This document shows, in pieces, positions 1-20,674 of a DNA stretch of 64,000 nt. The first letter of the stretch is position 1. The number at the start of each line of letters is the position of its first letter. The translations under genes and the position numbers were made by a program. This stretch comes from Axinella damicornis (Eukaryota > Porifera > Demospongiae > Axinellida > Axinellidae), in contig OZ007517.1 of NCBI GenBank assembly GCA_963931865.1, forward strand, positions 372,001 through 436,000, in the 5' to 3' direction. The notes beneath the pieces were generated by a model, which saw only the letters and a list, made by a program, of their open reading frames with translations, was not told the DNA's origin and searched no databases.

Positions 1-3000
1 GTATTTCTAACTCCCCCAGAAAAATAAGCAATCTATTGTTCTATTTGCAACGACACATGCTGGGGCGCTTTCTGTAAAGTGTAAAGACTGCAGGCAGCGT
101 TAAAACTTCATTCTTTCCTGCTAAAATTGCACATAATTTTTTAACTCTATAGGGAACTAACAGGTTGTCACAAAGGTCAACAAATGCCGAGTCATTTCCT
201 GCTGGTTTGATTCCAGTTTCAGCTTGTATTCTTGAGATTTTGGGAATCTGGCTGGTAGTGTCAAAATTTTGGGATACATTTTATAAGTGCTTGCAACTAT
301 TCTGACAATACTTGTCATACTTGTCAGTAACGGCATATTTATATCCAGAGTGATCACTTTGTGAGGTTGACCCGCCTCCTTAATCAAAGACCGTATGTGT
401 ATAAAGCACTCACTTGCCAGAATTTGGACAACCTGGCCAATGACAGAGCCATGAACTAGTTTGAAGATCCCACGGCTACGGGAGAGGAGGAGGGAAAGTG
501 TGTTTGAATACTGTTGACAATAGAGCCAATGTGCACTGTATTCAAATGAATGCCAATAGTGGACAAAGTAAATGTTACCAGTAACTTACTTCTTACTATC
601 TGGTTTGGGCCGGAAAGTAGCAAGGATTGACTGGAGAGAATAGCAGTACAGTATCATACATATATACCCATGAGTGCTCCAGAAGACTCTTCCATAATAC
701 CACACAATACATGTACTAGCATATCAGCTATGCACGGTGAGTGGGTGGGACCAGCAATTACATTGCCAGTGAGTGGGCGGGGCACACTTATACTGATGAT
801 GAGTGGGCGGGGCACACTTATACTGATGATGAGTGGGTGGGGCACACTTATACTGATGATGAGTGGGCAGGGCACACTTATACTGATGATGAGTGGGTGG
901 GGCACACATACTGATGATGAGTGGGCGGGGCACACTAATACTGATGATGAGTGGGCGGGGCACACATACTGATGATGAGTGGGTGGGGCATAACTGTGAT
1001 GTGTAATGTACACTTACATTGAGGATGTGCAGTACTATGACAGTCACTCCAATTGCGAAGTGAGCAGTGGCAATTCCCTGCATGCAATGATCAAGAGAGC
1101 ACGTAATTATCTCTGTGAATCAGATGCCGCATGTCACACATGCACACAAGAGTTCTAGTTGGTGACATTTAATTAAAATCAGACATTTCAAACGAGTGCA
1201 TGATAGCGATCACAACAGTGTAGTCACAATCGTATAGTTAATTTTTGCATGCATAGCTAGTACATGCACATTAATTTAAAAGGGTAATTAATACTAGAAC
1301 ACAAGTATACACACGTTGTTTCCTCCCCCCTCCCTCCTCACACCTCGATCCCCCTGCATGGCCAGTACCCCTAGCTCCCCCTGACCCTCTCCCTCCCTCC
1401 TCACACCTCCCCCTGCATGGCCAGTACCCCTCCCACTGACCCTCCCCCTGACCCTCCTCACACCTCCCCATGGACATGCAGTACCCCTCCCACTGACCCT
1501 CCCCCTGACCCTCCTCACACCTCCCCCTGCATGGCCAGTACCCCTCCTCCTGACCCTCTCCCTCCCTCCTCACACCTCCCCCTGCATGGCCATGGAGTAC
1601 CGGTACCCCTCCCACTGACCCACCCCCTGACCCTCCTCACCCCTCCCCCTGATCGACCCTCTCCCTCCCTCCTCACACCTCCCCCTGCATGGACAGTACC
1701 CCTCCCACTGACCCTCTCCCTCCCTCCTCACACCTCCCCCTGCATGGCCAGTACCCCTCCTCCTGACACAGCACAATCCCTCTCCTCATCATCATACCTA
1801 GCTCCCCCTGACCCGGTTGTCCCTAGCTCCACCACAGCTCTCCCTGACCCCCTCCCTCCATCACCTCTCTCCTCCTCACATTCCCCCCTGCCCTTCCATT
1901 ACCCATGTACCCTCTTCTCTTCACAGCCTATGTCCCTCACAACATGATACATAATATTATACAGAGAGCTTGTACAGCCTCATTCACAGTTTCCAAGCAG
2001 GGGCGTAGCTAGGATTTGGAGACTGAGGAGGCGCGCGGCGAAAATTTTTTCACACACCGCCTCATGGTCAGCCTAGCTCCTACACCGCCTCATGGTCAGC
2101 CTAGCTCCTGTCTCTGTCACCAGATCGAACGCACATCATACGCGGAGTGTGCGAGACTCCGGACACGCGCGTCATTATCCAGAAAAGCGAGGAGGCAACT
2201 GCCTCCCTTGCCTCATTGCTAGCTACGCCCATGATTTGGGCCATCCGAGAGGACGATCCCCAGTATGCACAATGGTGATGTACACTAGGCCAAGCCTTCC
2301 CACTTGCTAGTTTGCTAGAATTATCAGTACTTACATTACTGCCCAGAACGATCAGCCCAGGTATAACATTATCTCGAAAAGCCACAAAAATGAGTACGAA
2401 TCCCAGTGCTGCTATGAACAGTGATGCTATCATAAACGCTCGGTGGACCTGGGAGAGAGAGAGGGAGGAAGGGAGGGAGGGAGGGAGGGAGGGAGGGAGG
2501 GAGGGAGGGAGGGAGGGAGGGAAGGAAGGAAGGAAGGAAGGAAGGAAGGAAGGAAGGAAGGAAGGAAGGAAGGAAAGAAGGAAGCATGTGGGAAGGAAGG
2601 AAGGAAAAAAGGAAGGGAGGAACAAAGGAGGAACAAGGGACGGAGGGAGGGAAGGAGGGAGCAAGCGAAGGAGGGAGCAAGCGAAGGAGGGGGGAGAGAG
2701 GAAGGGAGGTGGATAAAGAGAGGAAGAAGTGGGAAAAGGGGGCAGGGAGAAACTGGATGCATTTGTGTCTGTCTACAATTGAAGTGGGAGGGAAGGAAGA
2801 TATAGAGGATACTCACCTGGAACCACTTTCTATTGGGAAGGGCTGGCTTCATCCAAGTGACGATGAAGATGGCAGTCACAGCCAGGACAGGATAAGCAAT
2901 GATCATGAGGATGCCATGTGCCCGAATGAGGTTTGCGCTCACAATGTCCATGCCCACCTTCCCTACACTGGTCACGGGGTTCACTCGGGAATTACTGATG

Positions 3001-6000
3001 GTGGGGTCTGGCCGATGGTGATAGGGAAAGCTCCCATTACCACCTACAGAGAGAGAAGAAAACAAACTAGAAAGCTCACGCTTCTTGCTCGTCTCAGATG
3101 TTCTAATGATATTTTATGTGTTAAACCGCCGTCAAATCTACAGCTGCTCTAAGACCTTGGGTGGTCTCATTCCTAGGCTGTTGGTAGGAGGAGAAACAGC
3201 CGGGCAACTTGCTTGAGTCCAAACTGCCTACGTCAGCACCAGTCAAATTTCAGAACATCATCTCATGACAATTGTATAAGAATCACGTGCTGAAACACTA
3301 GCTATTGCCAGTGGTTCTGTGTAGCTTAGAAATATAATCTCCTACCTCCAGTTGGCCCTCGGCCAAACAAAAAGAAGTACTCTCCAACATTGAGGTCGAG
3401 GTCATAGCCCGGGTTCACCACTCCAATGAAGCGGCTGAAGCTGAGGAGACAATTATGAGGTCACAAATCTTGACTTGCTCACAATGTGAGCCATTTTGTT
3501 CGTGTTGTTTCAGGGGACAAACAGCATAGCCCAGTGCACAGTTATCACGTATGCAGAGTCACCTGTTGTTGTGAAAGTTGAAGTTCGGCACACAAATCTC
3601 CAGGCCGTGTGATCTTTAATACACATGATGGTACGATCATGGATGCGATACTTCTTAGTGTATAGCAATCTGTTCAGATTTGGAAATCTAAAACTAACTG
3701 CAGAAGGCCTCCAGTTCATACCTAAAAGCTTGTCCCTCACCACAACAACAGCAGCTAACAGATGACTGTATACTGATGTGGTGCTACTATCCTGGACTCA
3801 CCTGCAGGAGATACTTCCATTGGCATATTCAGTTGAATGTGGATATACACCATCCTAAAATAGAATAAGGAGCTCATTGGATGGACAAAGCTAACACTTA
3901 ATGTATGAGGGTGTACACATAATACAATGATGATATTTGTGTATAAATACACTAGCTAAGCTCACTGTGCTGCTGTATATTGCTTGATGAAGACCGCCAA
4001 AGAGTAGTCGAAATGTCGTATTTCAAAATCAAAATTTCTACCACGGTGTAAGTCTGATAAAGTCAACGCCACTTGATAATTTACATGCCAGGACAATGAC
4101 CTTCTCAAAACATTGTTGATTACTTATGTCGAACATTCTTTCCTGTACCAGGAGTATAACAAGATACACAAGGCCTTATCATTATTAAGATCCCAGTCCT
4201 CACCTGGTTGGGGTCCAACAAATTTGTTTGTGTGGGGCTGGCAGGGTTCCAAGTGTCCACAACGTACACCTCATCAGTCTGCTCCATCCTGTTGCATCCC
4301 AGTACGTCTGCACTGAACTGTGAAGAGGGAAATTGAGTTTACTGCATGACATGAGAAACTTTCGCAGAAGAGTGTATTTACAGTAACACGTACCATCATC
4401 CATGATCCATAATTGCTCCAGACAAACTGCACATAGCTACTTCATGCTATAGTGAGGGGCTGGCTCACTTAGGCTCGCCGCAATTATGGCCACTCGAGTG
4501 CTTCGGCCCAAAATATCAAAACCAGTTAGGACATTCAGCTAGTCAAAGGTAGCTACCTACTAACATTGGACTTCCATTTATTCCTGACACAAATGATCTG
4601 TCAGACAGATTACCATGTTTGGAGTAGTTGTGAACCCCACTGCCACCCACCCCTGTGTGTCCCCCTCCAGGTAGATGTCCAGGAAGGAACTGTTTGCGTT
4701 GGTCCGGATACCCACAAAGTAGGAGCAGTCCACAGTCGGGGTGCAGCCAGCAGGGATTCTGCTGGTGAGATGATAGTCCTCTGGAGGGACATTCTGGAGG
4801 GAGGAAGGGATCGAGGGAGGGAGGGATCGAGAGGGGGGAGGGGGGGAGGAAGGGAGGGAGGAAGGAGGCAGGAAGGGAGGGAAATTGAGGGAGGGAGAGA
4901 GGGGAGGGAGGTACATTTATCCAGGGAGGGAGGGATTGAGCTCAAGAGATGCTGGAGGTGTGAAAAAATGATTTGAAGTCTAGAAAAAAAGTTGCTCTGC
5001 TTTTGAAAGTATGATAGTCTATATATAGGCTTCCTAGTTGTACTAACAGTTGCGCCAGTACAACTAGCCAGTGGTAGAGACTAACCTGGACAAGCCTAAT
5101 TGCCCATGAAATTAGCTGTTAGAACCGGCCTGAACGGCCAGCTATGCAGACTCGGAGGGGCTATAGCAGCTAGACTAGACAGACACAGACATGCAGACAC
5201 GAAAGGCATATGCATTGCTTAACCCCTGCTGCGTATCCGCGTGCGGGGTAATCATGATGGGTATGAATTCTCTCAGCTGCATTATGCACAACATTTCATA
5301 CAAAAAAAGATCACTTTCGTACATGCACATTGGCTCCAAAGGTCTTCACTAGTGGCACATCCTATGTAGCCCTTAGCTGAGTCACTAACACTCAAGGATT
5401 AGCTGTTGCCTCTTTTGACCATGGCCAAACCTGAGAGCTAGTGAAGCAGCATTGTCTGGATAAGCAGAATCCACGCCTAAACATAACCCCACCACATGCA
5501 GCTCCACTAAACTAACCATCCTTAAGCAAACCATGGTTAGTAAAGAGTTAATAATCTGCCCCTAGGACCAGAGTGTATTCTGTGCCATGTGATAGCTCAG
5601 CATGGTTGACAGGTCTGGCTACCTAAGCTTCCTGCTGTTGCGTTATACACTTGTACATGCATTATACACTCGTACATGCATTAAAAGGAGAGAGATATGT
5701 GAGAGAGAGAGAGGAGGGAGGGAGGGAGGGAGGGAGGGAGGGAGGGAGGGAGGGATCTCCATTCTTGAGAATTGCAACCGGGTAATTATAAACAAACGCA
5801 GATTTCTATGGGATGTCAGCAGAAAGGCCATCCTTGGAATCTGGACAACCAGAAACTCCTCCATATAACAGTTCTATTCGTAGGCATCACTTTTACCTCT
5901 TTGTAAATTGGAATTTTGTATCTTATCCTCTAGCCTTGAGACAGTCAATCTTATTCCACGTGATAGCTCAGCATGTTGACAAAGGCTGCACCTCTAGGCC

Positions 6001-6594
6001 TCCCTTGTATGTGTACTCATGTGCAACAAAAGGAGATGTTTGAAAGGGAGGGACAGAGGGAGGGAGGCATTCAGGTGCTAGTATTGGCCATAATTATATA
6101 GTGTGCGCTATTTTGTTTTGCTATTTTGCAATTCCAAAAACTGTGCTTTTTTCTGAACTTCAGCATGCTACTATGTAATTCATCAATTGCTATTGCAGTA
6201 ATAACAGAATAGCAGAATAGCATGTAATAGCAGGAATAGCAGGAATAGCAGAATAGCATGTAATAGCATGTAATAGCAGGAATAGCAGGAATAGCATAAT
6301 TATATAGCTAGTCTGTAATTAAAATACCCACTAAAAGTGTTGACAGTGCAAATATTGTGCCAATAGCAAAAAATACCACTGTTAATAAATATCAATGTGT
6401 ACCGGGTAGCAAAAATCTATAAGCATTATATCTAATTTGCTATACTCAGTATAGCAACAAATTCCCTCGAGGGATGGAGGGGTGGAGAGAGGGAGGGAGG
6501 GAGAGAGGGAGGGAGAGACACAAACCATGTTAGGCAGTCCATATCCCCCAGCGAGCAGGACCGACACGATCGCGATGCAATAGAGGAGTAGCAT
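1..6594 (-). CDS. FRRS1-like DOMON/cytochrome b561 protein, copy A (3' end beyond window)
   Basis: Ten minus-strand exons join in phase: 6594-6526 (signal peptide), 4793-4614, 4317-4204, 3854-3802, 3440-3346, 3043-2817, 2448-2335, 1077-1018, 630-590 and 475-414. The last two exons expected from copy B lie left of the window, so 1-413 is intron. After a 23-aa hydrophobic leader comes a DOMON domain (starts NVPPEDY, includes DCSYFVGIRTN, GWVAVGF and CSFSRF). The cytochrome b561 core has the four expected haem-ligand histidines in LIRAHGIL, VHRAFM, TAHFAIG and KLVHGSVIG. The family moves electrons across membranes, typically from ascorbate, to reduce ferric chelates. There is no Reeler domain: nothing resembling it lies between the signal exon and DOMON. 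Models and phases match copies B and C. The start is the only ATG giving a signal peptide aligned with its paralogs. Confidence 0.87.
775..985. repeat. Minisatellite in FRRS1-like intron, copy A
   Basis: About eight imperfect units of the type actgatgatgagtgggtggg plus a gcacac tail lie in the intron between the third b561 helix exon and the FRPKP exon. The same repeat sits in the same intron of copies B and C, so it predates the gene duplications. Confidence 0.85.
1318..1780. repeat. Pyrimidine-rich minisatellite, copy A intron
   Basis: Irregular units of ctccccctgcatggccagta followed by cccctcc and actgacc blocks. A degenerate relative lies at 13105-13290 in the same intron of copy B. The reading frames through it are low-complexity Pro/Ser or Gly/Glu and are not genes. 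Confidence 0.8.
2456..2720. repeat. (GGGA)n/(GGAA)n microsatellite
   Basis: A long purine tract lies just upstream of the VHRAFM exon of copy A. Equivalent tracts sit at the same intron position in copy B (13700-13940) and copy C (25918-26050), and others lie beside the DOMON exons at 4796-4940, 17936-17990 and 33792-33880. On the minus strand these act as long polypyrimidine tracts directly before the acceptor sites. Confidence 0.85.
6185..6300. repeat. AATAGCAGG/AATAGCATGT minisatellite
   Basis: Short tandem units aatagcagg and aatagcatgt in intron 1 of copy A. The rest of that intron (4794-6525) holds a (GAGG)n tract at 5705-5755 and no exon, in particular no Reeler exon. Confidence 0.75.
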
Positions 6595-6878
6595 TTCAGC
6601 TCGGGCATAGGCGATTTTGTCCTGAGTACACGTACGTACACGGGTGGTAATTACTACCGTTGGCGCGGCGCGCGCTCTAATTATGCGTCCATGCATGCTC
6701 GAGCGCTCAGGGAGCTCCACAATGCAATGTCTTCGCAGTATTGTTGAGGCTCACACTTCCATATCACCATAATTGACCTGTTGTATACAACTGATTCATG
6801 ATTGCACTTACCTCGTTCCCAGGCTCCTCCCTAGCTTTCTGTCGCTAAGTTTTTTTCACACACTGTACAAAAGCTGGG

Positions 6879-8084
6879 GAGGAGCCTGGGAACGACGAGG
6901 CTTGTCCAATTCAGACAACTGTGGGTAGCTATTGGCTACACAAAAGCCCAATCTGAGAATTCTGCAAATATGCCGAGCTAGCTACTCAATTCCTAGTTAC
7001 ATCCTGTGGCTAGCTGCTCCAACAACTCCCGCAGACCATGATTACCAGATGTGACAGATTTGCATGTATGATGACGGCTCGAGCCATGCACTGGCAGGAA
7101 TTATGGCTGAAGATAGTCAGATAGGTGTGTATACAAGACTACAATAAGCTTGAGGCCATACAATTCATTAAGCTATGAAGATCACCTTTTCACCAATCTT
7201 GATACTTTTGAAGCAAGTGGGCCTGCAGTAGCTATATAGCTATGTTGCCAGAAACAAACTGCACCCAGTAGCTATAGACAACGTACATTCAGGTTCTGTT
7301 TCTATGGCAACAACAAAGTAAATCGGATGTACTGTATATAAAATTCAAGATTCCCCATTGAAGCCTATTTTTTTTTTTCCACTGCATGGAGGTGTCTCCA
7401 TGTAGTGGAAAAATCTGGGATTAGTCCTCGTGCAGTGTTGGAAGGAGCTATAATTATGTTGTAACATATACGAATACCGTACATGTACTGGCTAGCTATA
7501 TACACCCTACCAGCATAGAAGATTCTGCTAGTACTATTTCAATGCAAACATGCTTGTTGGTATTCTGGCAGTGCATTTTTTTATTAGGACAATCAGAAAT
7601 ACCCATAAATTTCATCAAAATTTATATACTGTCCAAATCATGAATACCAAATGCTTTGCACCATTCATTCTAGCAAACAGGGTCTGAGGATGCATTTGAC
7701 AATGTTCAGGCAAAGTGACAATGTCTATAAATTGTAGTAAAGTATGAAACCCATAATTGGTGCTGTCTCATAATACCTGCACCTATACCCTATACACACC
7801 TATCTGACTATCTTCAGCCATAATTCCTACAGTGCATGCATGGCTCGAGCCGTCATGCACATGCAAATCTGTCAGATCTGGTAATCATGGTCTGCGGGAG
7901 TTGTTGGAGCAGCTAGCCACAGAATGTAGCTAGGAATTGAGTAGCTAGCTCGGCATATTTGCAGAATTCTCAGATTAATTTGGGCTTTTGTGTAGCCAAT
8001 ATATTGGCTACACAAAAGTCCAATCTGAGAATTAGCTACCCACGTGGTCTGAATATAATTGGACAAGCCTCATCGTTCCCAGGT
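6879..8084. mobile_element. Foldback-type element with ~250-bp inverted arms
   Basis: The stretch 6879-7133 recurs in reverse complement at 7787-8084 at high identity, with about 650 bp between. The right arm has an added internal hairpin (tgtagccaat/attggctaca). The outer ends carry the cctgggaacgacgagg motif seen in other small elements of this window. No coding capacity is seen, and its ends were not fixed by a target duplication. Together with the features at 8238-9694 it accounts for most of the 3.4-kb gap between copies A and B. Confidence 0.7.
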
Positions 8085-8237
8085 TAAAATGCAGCCAAAC
8101 TACAGTACAGAGAAAGGACTGAAACTTTAGAAACAAACTGCACCCAGTAGCTATAGACCATATTCAGGTTGTTTCTATGGCAACAACAAAGTAAATCGGA
8201 TGTACTGTACAGTAATTTATGGCCTCCCAAAATTCAA

Positions 8238-8575
8238 GATTCCCCACTGAAGCCTGTAGGACTAAGTATAGGATAGATCCCTCCCTATTGAAGCCTGTAG
8301 GACTAAGTATAGGATAGATCCCTCCCTATTGAAGCCTGTAGGACTAAGTATAGGATAGATCCCTCCCTATTGAAGCCTGTAGGACTAAGTATAGGATAGA
8401 TCCCTCCCTATTGAAGCCTGTAGGACTAAGTATAGGATAGATCCCTCCCTATTGAAGCCTGTAGGACTAAGTATAGGATAGATCCCTCCCTATTGAAGCC
8501 TGTAGGACTAAGTATAGGATAGATCCCTCCCTATTGAAGCCTGTAGGACTAAGTATAGGATAGATCCCTCCCTAC
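8238..8575. repeat. 41-bp tandem repeat, ~8 copies
   Basis: Near-identical head-to-tail copies of a 41-bp unit beginning ttgaagcctgtaggactaag and ending tagatccctcccta. There is no spacer variation, so this is a satellite and not a CRISPR. The end of the unit equals the outer end of the adjacent foldback element. Confidence 0.92.
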
Positions 8576-8839
8576 AGGGAACTAGCCGACTTAAGCGCCC
8601 GCGGGAAACCGAGGAAGTGCTAATTGGGTCGAGGGCGGAACTAACCGACTTAAGTGCCCGCGGGAAACCGAGGAAGTGCTAATTGGGTCGAGGGCGTAGC
8701 CCGAGACACAATTAGCACTTCCGAGGTTTCCCAAGGGCGCTTAAGTCGGTTAGTTCCGCCCTCGACCCAATTAGCACTTCCTCGGTTTCCCGCGGGCGCT
8801 TAAGTCGGTTAGTTCCCTGTAGGGAGGGATCTATCCTAT
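8556..8839. mobile_element. GC-rich foldback element with duplicated arms
   Basis: Each arm contains two ~60-bp subunits (core gaactaaccgacttaagcg, then cccgcgggaaaccgaggaag). The right arm is the reverse complement of the left, meeting near 8695. The outermost bases (aggatagatccctccctac and its complement) are shared with the 41-bp array to the left. No ORF of interest. Confidence 0.75.
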
Positions 8840-9252
8840 ACGTGTTGAATACCATGCTCTGCAGTTTTTCAGTGTGGGCACCCAAAGTCCCACCTGACTG
8901 AAACATGGCCAATTAAAATTATTGGACCCCAGCAAATGCCAGGTGCCCATCACAGCTGGGTGGCAATAATTTCTGTGGCAGTCACATTCTTGTAATACAT
9001 GCTCATATTATGCATGCGCGCATGCATACGCACACACACACACACACACTCGCTCAGGCTCGCCAGCTATATAGCTAGTTACATTCCATTATGGCATGGA
9101 ATAGTGGCAATAGTCAACATCTGGAGAGTGAGACAGAATGTTTTGCTTTGCTGGGAATTCAGTCTGAACTGAGGATCGATGGCATGCAAGCAAACGAAAC
9201 CATTTGTACTCCTATGCAAGTGCCTATGCCCAAGACGTATGGTGACTCTGGA

Positions 9253-9460
9253 AACCAGAGCCAAGGTGCCCGACTATTGTTGTGTGTTCAACTTGGTCAT
9301 TGCATGCTGTTTGGCTCTGTCCAGGTGGGTGTGGCCAATTCGGCTGGTCTGAATCCCCTTCATCTTGCCTGCCAGTTTGGTCACTGTGGCATGGGTCAGA
9401 GGGTGCTGCTGGTGGCAGGGGCATCGTGAACTTCCTCACCCCATACCAAGCGTACGTATG
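9253..9460 (+). pseudogene. Copied ankyrin exon of the inversin-like gene
   Basis: The segment 9331-9455 closely matches exon 10 of the ankyrin/IQ gene (41226-41350). The match extends into the intron on both sides (tgcccgac.ttgttgtg upstream, gtacgtatgaa downstream), so it arose by DNA copying, not from mRNA. Where the parent reads GCACCGGTGGAC, this copy reads GCATCGTGAAC, giving a stop. It is an isolated non-functional fragment about 32 kb from its parent. Confidence 0.85.
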
Positions 9461-9529
9461 AATGTATGTGTGTGTGCATATGTACGTATGCATATGTGTC
9501 AGTATAGTATGTAGTCTTGTGTTACCGGA

Positions 9530-9737
9530 GTCAGACCCAACCCAGAAGGGAGAGTCGGTGTACTGCCTAACACGCACTCTGACTGACTTAGGTGTGTTAA
9601 GGTAGCATTATACCTTAACCGTTAGGGTACCTTCAACTGTCGGGGCCCGACGGTTAAAGGTACCCTAACGGTAAAGGTATAATGCTACCTTAAGCAGTAG
9701 ACCAGACCCTCCCTTCTGGGTTGGGTCTGGCCCTCCC
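9530..9737. repeat. Nested inverted repeat (possible cruciform)
   Basis: Arms at 9598-9634 and 9658-9694 (taaggtagcattatacctta and complement) flank a cggggcccg centre. Outside them gacccaacccagaagggag is repeated inverted as ctcccttctgggttgggtc. A small transposon or hairpin structure; no gene. The remaining bases 8840-9250 and 9740-10060 show nothing else I can support. Confidence 0.65.
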
Positions 9738-10063
9738 TTCTGGTCACATGAGACTAGTAGATGAGTTTAGTGTCTATATTTCTGTCATATGTCATCAGGG
9801 GCCAGGAGCCCAATTGACGGTCAGCCGGGGTTACCATATGACACCACGTGCAGTCATGAGCTATATATACGTATGAGCAAGGCCAAGGACAGCAGAGACC
9901 TGGATTCACAGACCTGTCTCTACACAGCGATAGTGGCTACCAAAACAACAGATGCCCATAACACGGGAACAGTAAGAAAGACAAGAGCAACACTGATCAG
10001 CAATCAATGGGCTCTCTGGTAGTGCAGAGAGGGTCACATATATATGACAAGAGATGAGTCACA

Positions 10064-18458
<8,395 letters not shown>

Positions 18459-18661
18459 TTCATTAATTTTTGTAGGCATGAGTAAACGTAGGGGCTATTA
18501 TTATACGGACGCTCACTGATCATGAATTTTGATTAGGGTCATGTAGGCGTAGCAAGAAGCCATTTTGATGCAACCAGAGGTCACGCGTGCCAAATGCGCA
18601 TGCGCTTGCGCAGTTCACATCCAAATGCACGTTGCATTCTTTTTTGGGGCGCTTGGTGAGA

Positions 18662-18722
18662 CGCGGCCACACGCGGCCTCTGGCGGCCAAGACGCGGCCT
18701 CTGGCGGCCAAAACGCGGCCGC
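18662..18722. repeat. CG-rich short tandem repeat upstream of copy B
   Basis: Three to four units of gcggcctctggcggccaaga, 5' of copy B. Apart from this, the TTAA element, the LINE remnant and the hairpin near 20 kb, the 2.2-kb space between copies B and C shows AT-rich unique sequence only. Confidence 0.7.
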
Positions 18723-18901
18723 GGCTAAGCCTTCTCGGCCACCGTAATCTGGTGCCTCACTACCGCTGCGAGGAATTTCTACCAACCTGTTCTACCAAGT
18801 ATATACATGTACCAATACTGACGTCACAGAACTGTGAGTGAGGCTAGAAGACTAATATTATTAGAATGAAAAATATGGCCTCGGACTAAAGATGTGTTTA
18901 A

Positions 18902-19503
18902 CCCTTTAAGCCCTATTGACGCATAAATGCGTCATTTAGACCCTATGCACATGTAGGGCTTCTCATCAGTCCAAAAAGAGACCAAAAAGGCTTCAGAGGG
19001 CCTAGGGACGACTTTCAGGCACGAACTCAAAAATTTGGTCAGATTTCGGCGCGCCTCCCCCACTAAACGTACAAGCGGGGGGGTTTCGAAGGGGGGGCAG
19101 CAGCCCCCCCTTCGGCCTGTCGTGGGCGTCTTTTGATTTTAATGAGATTCATTGACCCGAGAATTTTTGATTCTAATGATATTCATAGACCTCACCCAGG
19201 GCCTCAAGAAAACCTGCAAATTGGTGGTGTAAGGTGTGCCATCAGTCAGATCTGGCCCAAGTTTAGGGAAATGCTGGGCGAAAATCCGGCTGACATCCAC
19301 CTTTGACCTCCGATTGCTGGGCTTGTGGGGGGTCATGAATATCATTAACGGTATTGCCAGAGAGGTCTCTCCATGTGTGCGGGCCCCACCAAGTTTGGCC
19401 GCTGAGGAGCGAATGCTGTGGGAGAGGAGTACCTACGAAAGTGGTGTGCGCTGAATGCATGAAAATGTGTTGTCTTGGTGGGAAGAATTCGGTGGTTAAA
19501 GGG
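18902..19503. mobile_element. TTAA-type (piggyBac-like) non-autonomous element
   Basis: 602 bp starting CCCTTTAAGCCC and ending GGTTAAAGGG, bounded by TTAA on both sides (18898-18901 and 19504-19507). TTAA duplication with CCCTTT termini is typical of piggyBac relatives. No transposase is encoded. It lies between copies B and C. Confidence 0.75.
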
Positions 19504-19507
19504 TTAA

Positions 19508-19920
19508 AAAGGTGGGATCTAGGATACCAAGAGCTGCTCCATCTTGCTCAAATTCCTACACTTGAGAACAGGAGAATTTATTTAAAACTTTGTACTCTCT
19601 TTAAGATCATCCATGGTCTCTTCCCTTTCACACCCGATGTATTTATGCCGCAACCTAGTAGACATAACTATAATCTTCCTTTTTTGTATCAACCTTTTGC
19701 ACACACCAACGCCTTCCAAGCATCATTTGTTCCAAGTACTGTTTCCATATGGAATCACCTACCCCCCCCCCCCCCCCCCCCCCCCATGCACTTACTGCAC
19801 CTTCACCTCACACATTTAAGTTAAATATTGCACCTTTGTTCTTGTAGTTAGTTAGGGTACATACCTGTATTAGCCTAGAAGGCTATTATGTATCCTTTGC
19901 AATTATTATAGAAAAAAAAA
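19508..19920 (+). mobile_element. 5'-truncated non-LTR retrotransposon (LINE) 3' end
   Basis: The translation contains the C-terminal part of a CR1/L2-like reverse transcriptase ORF: PTLENRRIYLKLCTLFKIIH, then a PFAHTNAF motif and SFVPSTVSIWNHLP. It ends with a short A run at 19911-19919. A poly-C tract at 19761-19785 breaks the frame. It directly abuts the TTAA element on its left. Confidence 0.8.
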
Positions 19921-19981
19921 GCATCTGAAAGTCTGCTCAGTGCATAATTAGTGACATTCTGAATTATTCAACCTCTGGGAA

Positions 19982-20083
19982 ACAAGGAGAAATGCCATTA
20001 ACCATGCAGCCTCAGTCCCATACCATCTCATTTTTCAATGGGATGGGACTGAGCCTGGTTAATGGCATTTCTCCTTGTTTCTT
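19982..20083. repeat. ~100-bp hairpin MITE
   Basis: aacaaggagaaatgccatta on the left matches taatggcatttctccttgtt on the right, with inverted cctcagtcccat inside. Confidence 0.7.
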
Positions 20084-20674
20084 AGCTTTTTCAATAAATG
20101 TGACAGGCCATCACTAATTTTGGGATAACATTTTTTGCACACACAACTTTTAATGCTGGCTCGTAGTGAGTGAATGCTTACGCATAACTTACGTATCAGA
20201 CGGGAAGTCCTACACGTTCAGGATTACACACATTTAATATTATTACACTTGTGCATTGAGATGCCCATAACACTGGAATGGTAAGTCCAATATAAAAGAT
20301 AAGAGCACCATTGTAATCACTGGGCTACCTGGTGGTAATTTTCCCAGAGAGGGTCACATTAAAGGCATGCACACCTGCACAGCAGCTAAATATTATTAAT
20401 AAATTAATTTTAAAAAATTTCTTATGCATAAGGCATAGATACATAATAGCATAATAATGCTAAATAGAAATGTACCCTGTTAATATAATGTATAACAATC
20501 TAACCAAGGAAAAGTAGTGCATAATTTTATAATAGGTAATTAAAGAACAGCAACGAACAAATCTACAAATGTATAGTGATATAATTACATAAATACTCTA
20601 ACGGATGTCTTACATGAGTTCAAGGAAGGTGCCATCAATGGCAGCAAAATATTGATGACAAGAGATGAGTCACA

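Noticed and set aside
2225..2290. Possible exon after the VHRAFM exon (LCILGI-like frame; counterparts at 13430 and 25660)
   Set aside because: The three paralogs differ by indels that are not multiples of three, and exon 7 joins exon 8 in phase without it. It is intron.
2101..3065. Long Pro/Ser/Leu-rich or Gly/Arg/Glu-rich open frames over the purine tract
   Set aside because: They are translations of (GGGA)n and (GGAA)n microsatellite. Only the embedded FRRS1-like exons with splice sites are coding. The same applies to Thr/His-rich frames over GT repeats at 11.5, 42.7, 56.4 and 59.1 kb.
3560..3650. Possible extra exon of copy A (frame with FVCRTSTFTTT)
   Set aside because: Exons 3854-3802 and 3440-3346 join directly to give the conserved CSFSRF motif; inserting this segment would break it.
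8238..8575. CRISPR-like array
   Set aside because: Units are directly abutting with no unique spacers, and the sequence is eukaryotic with introns.
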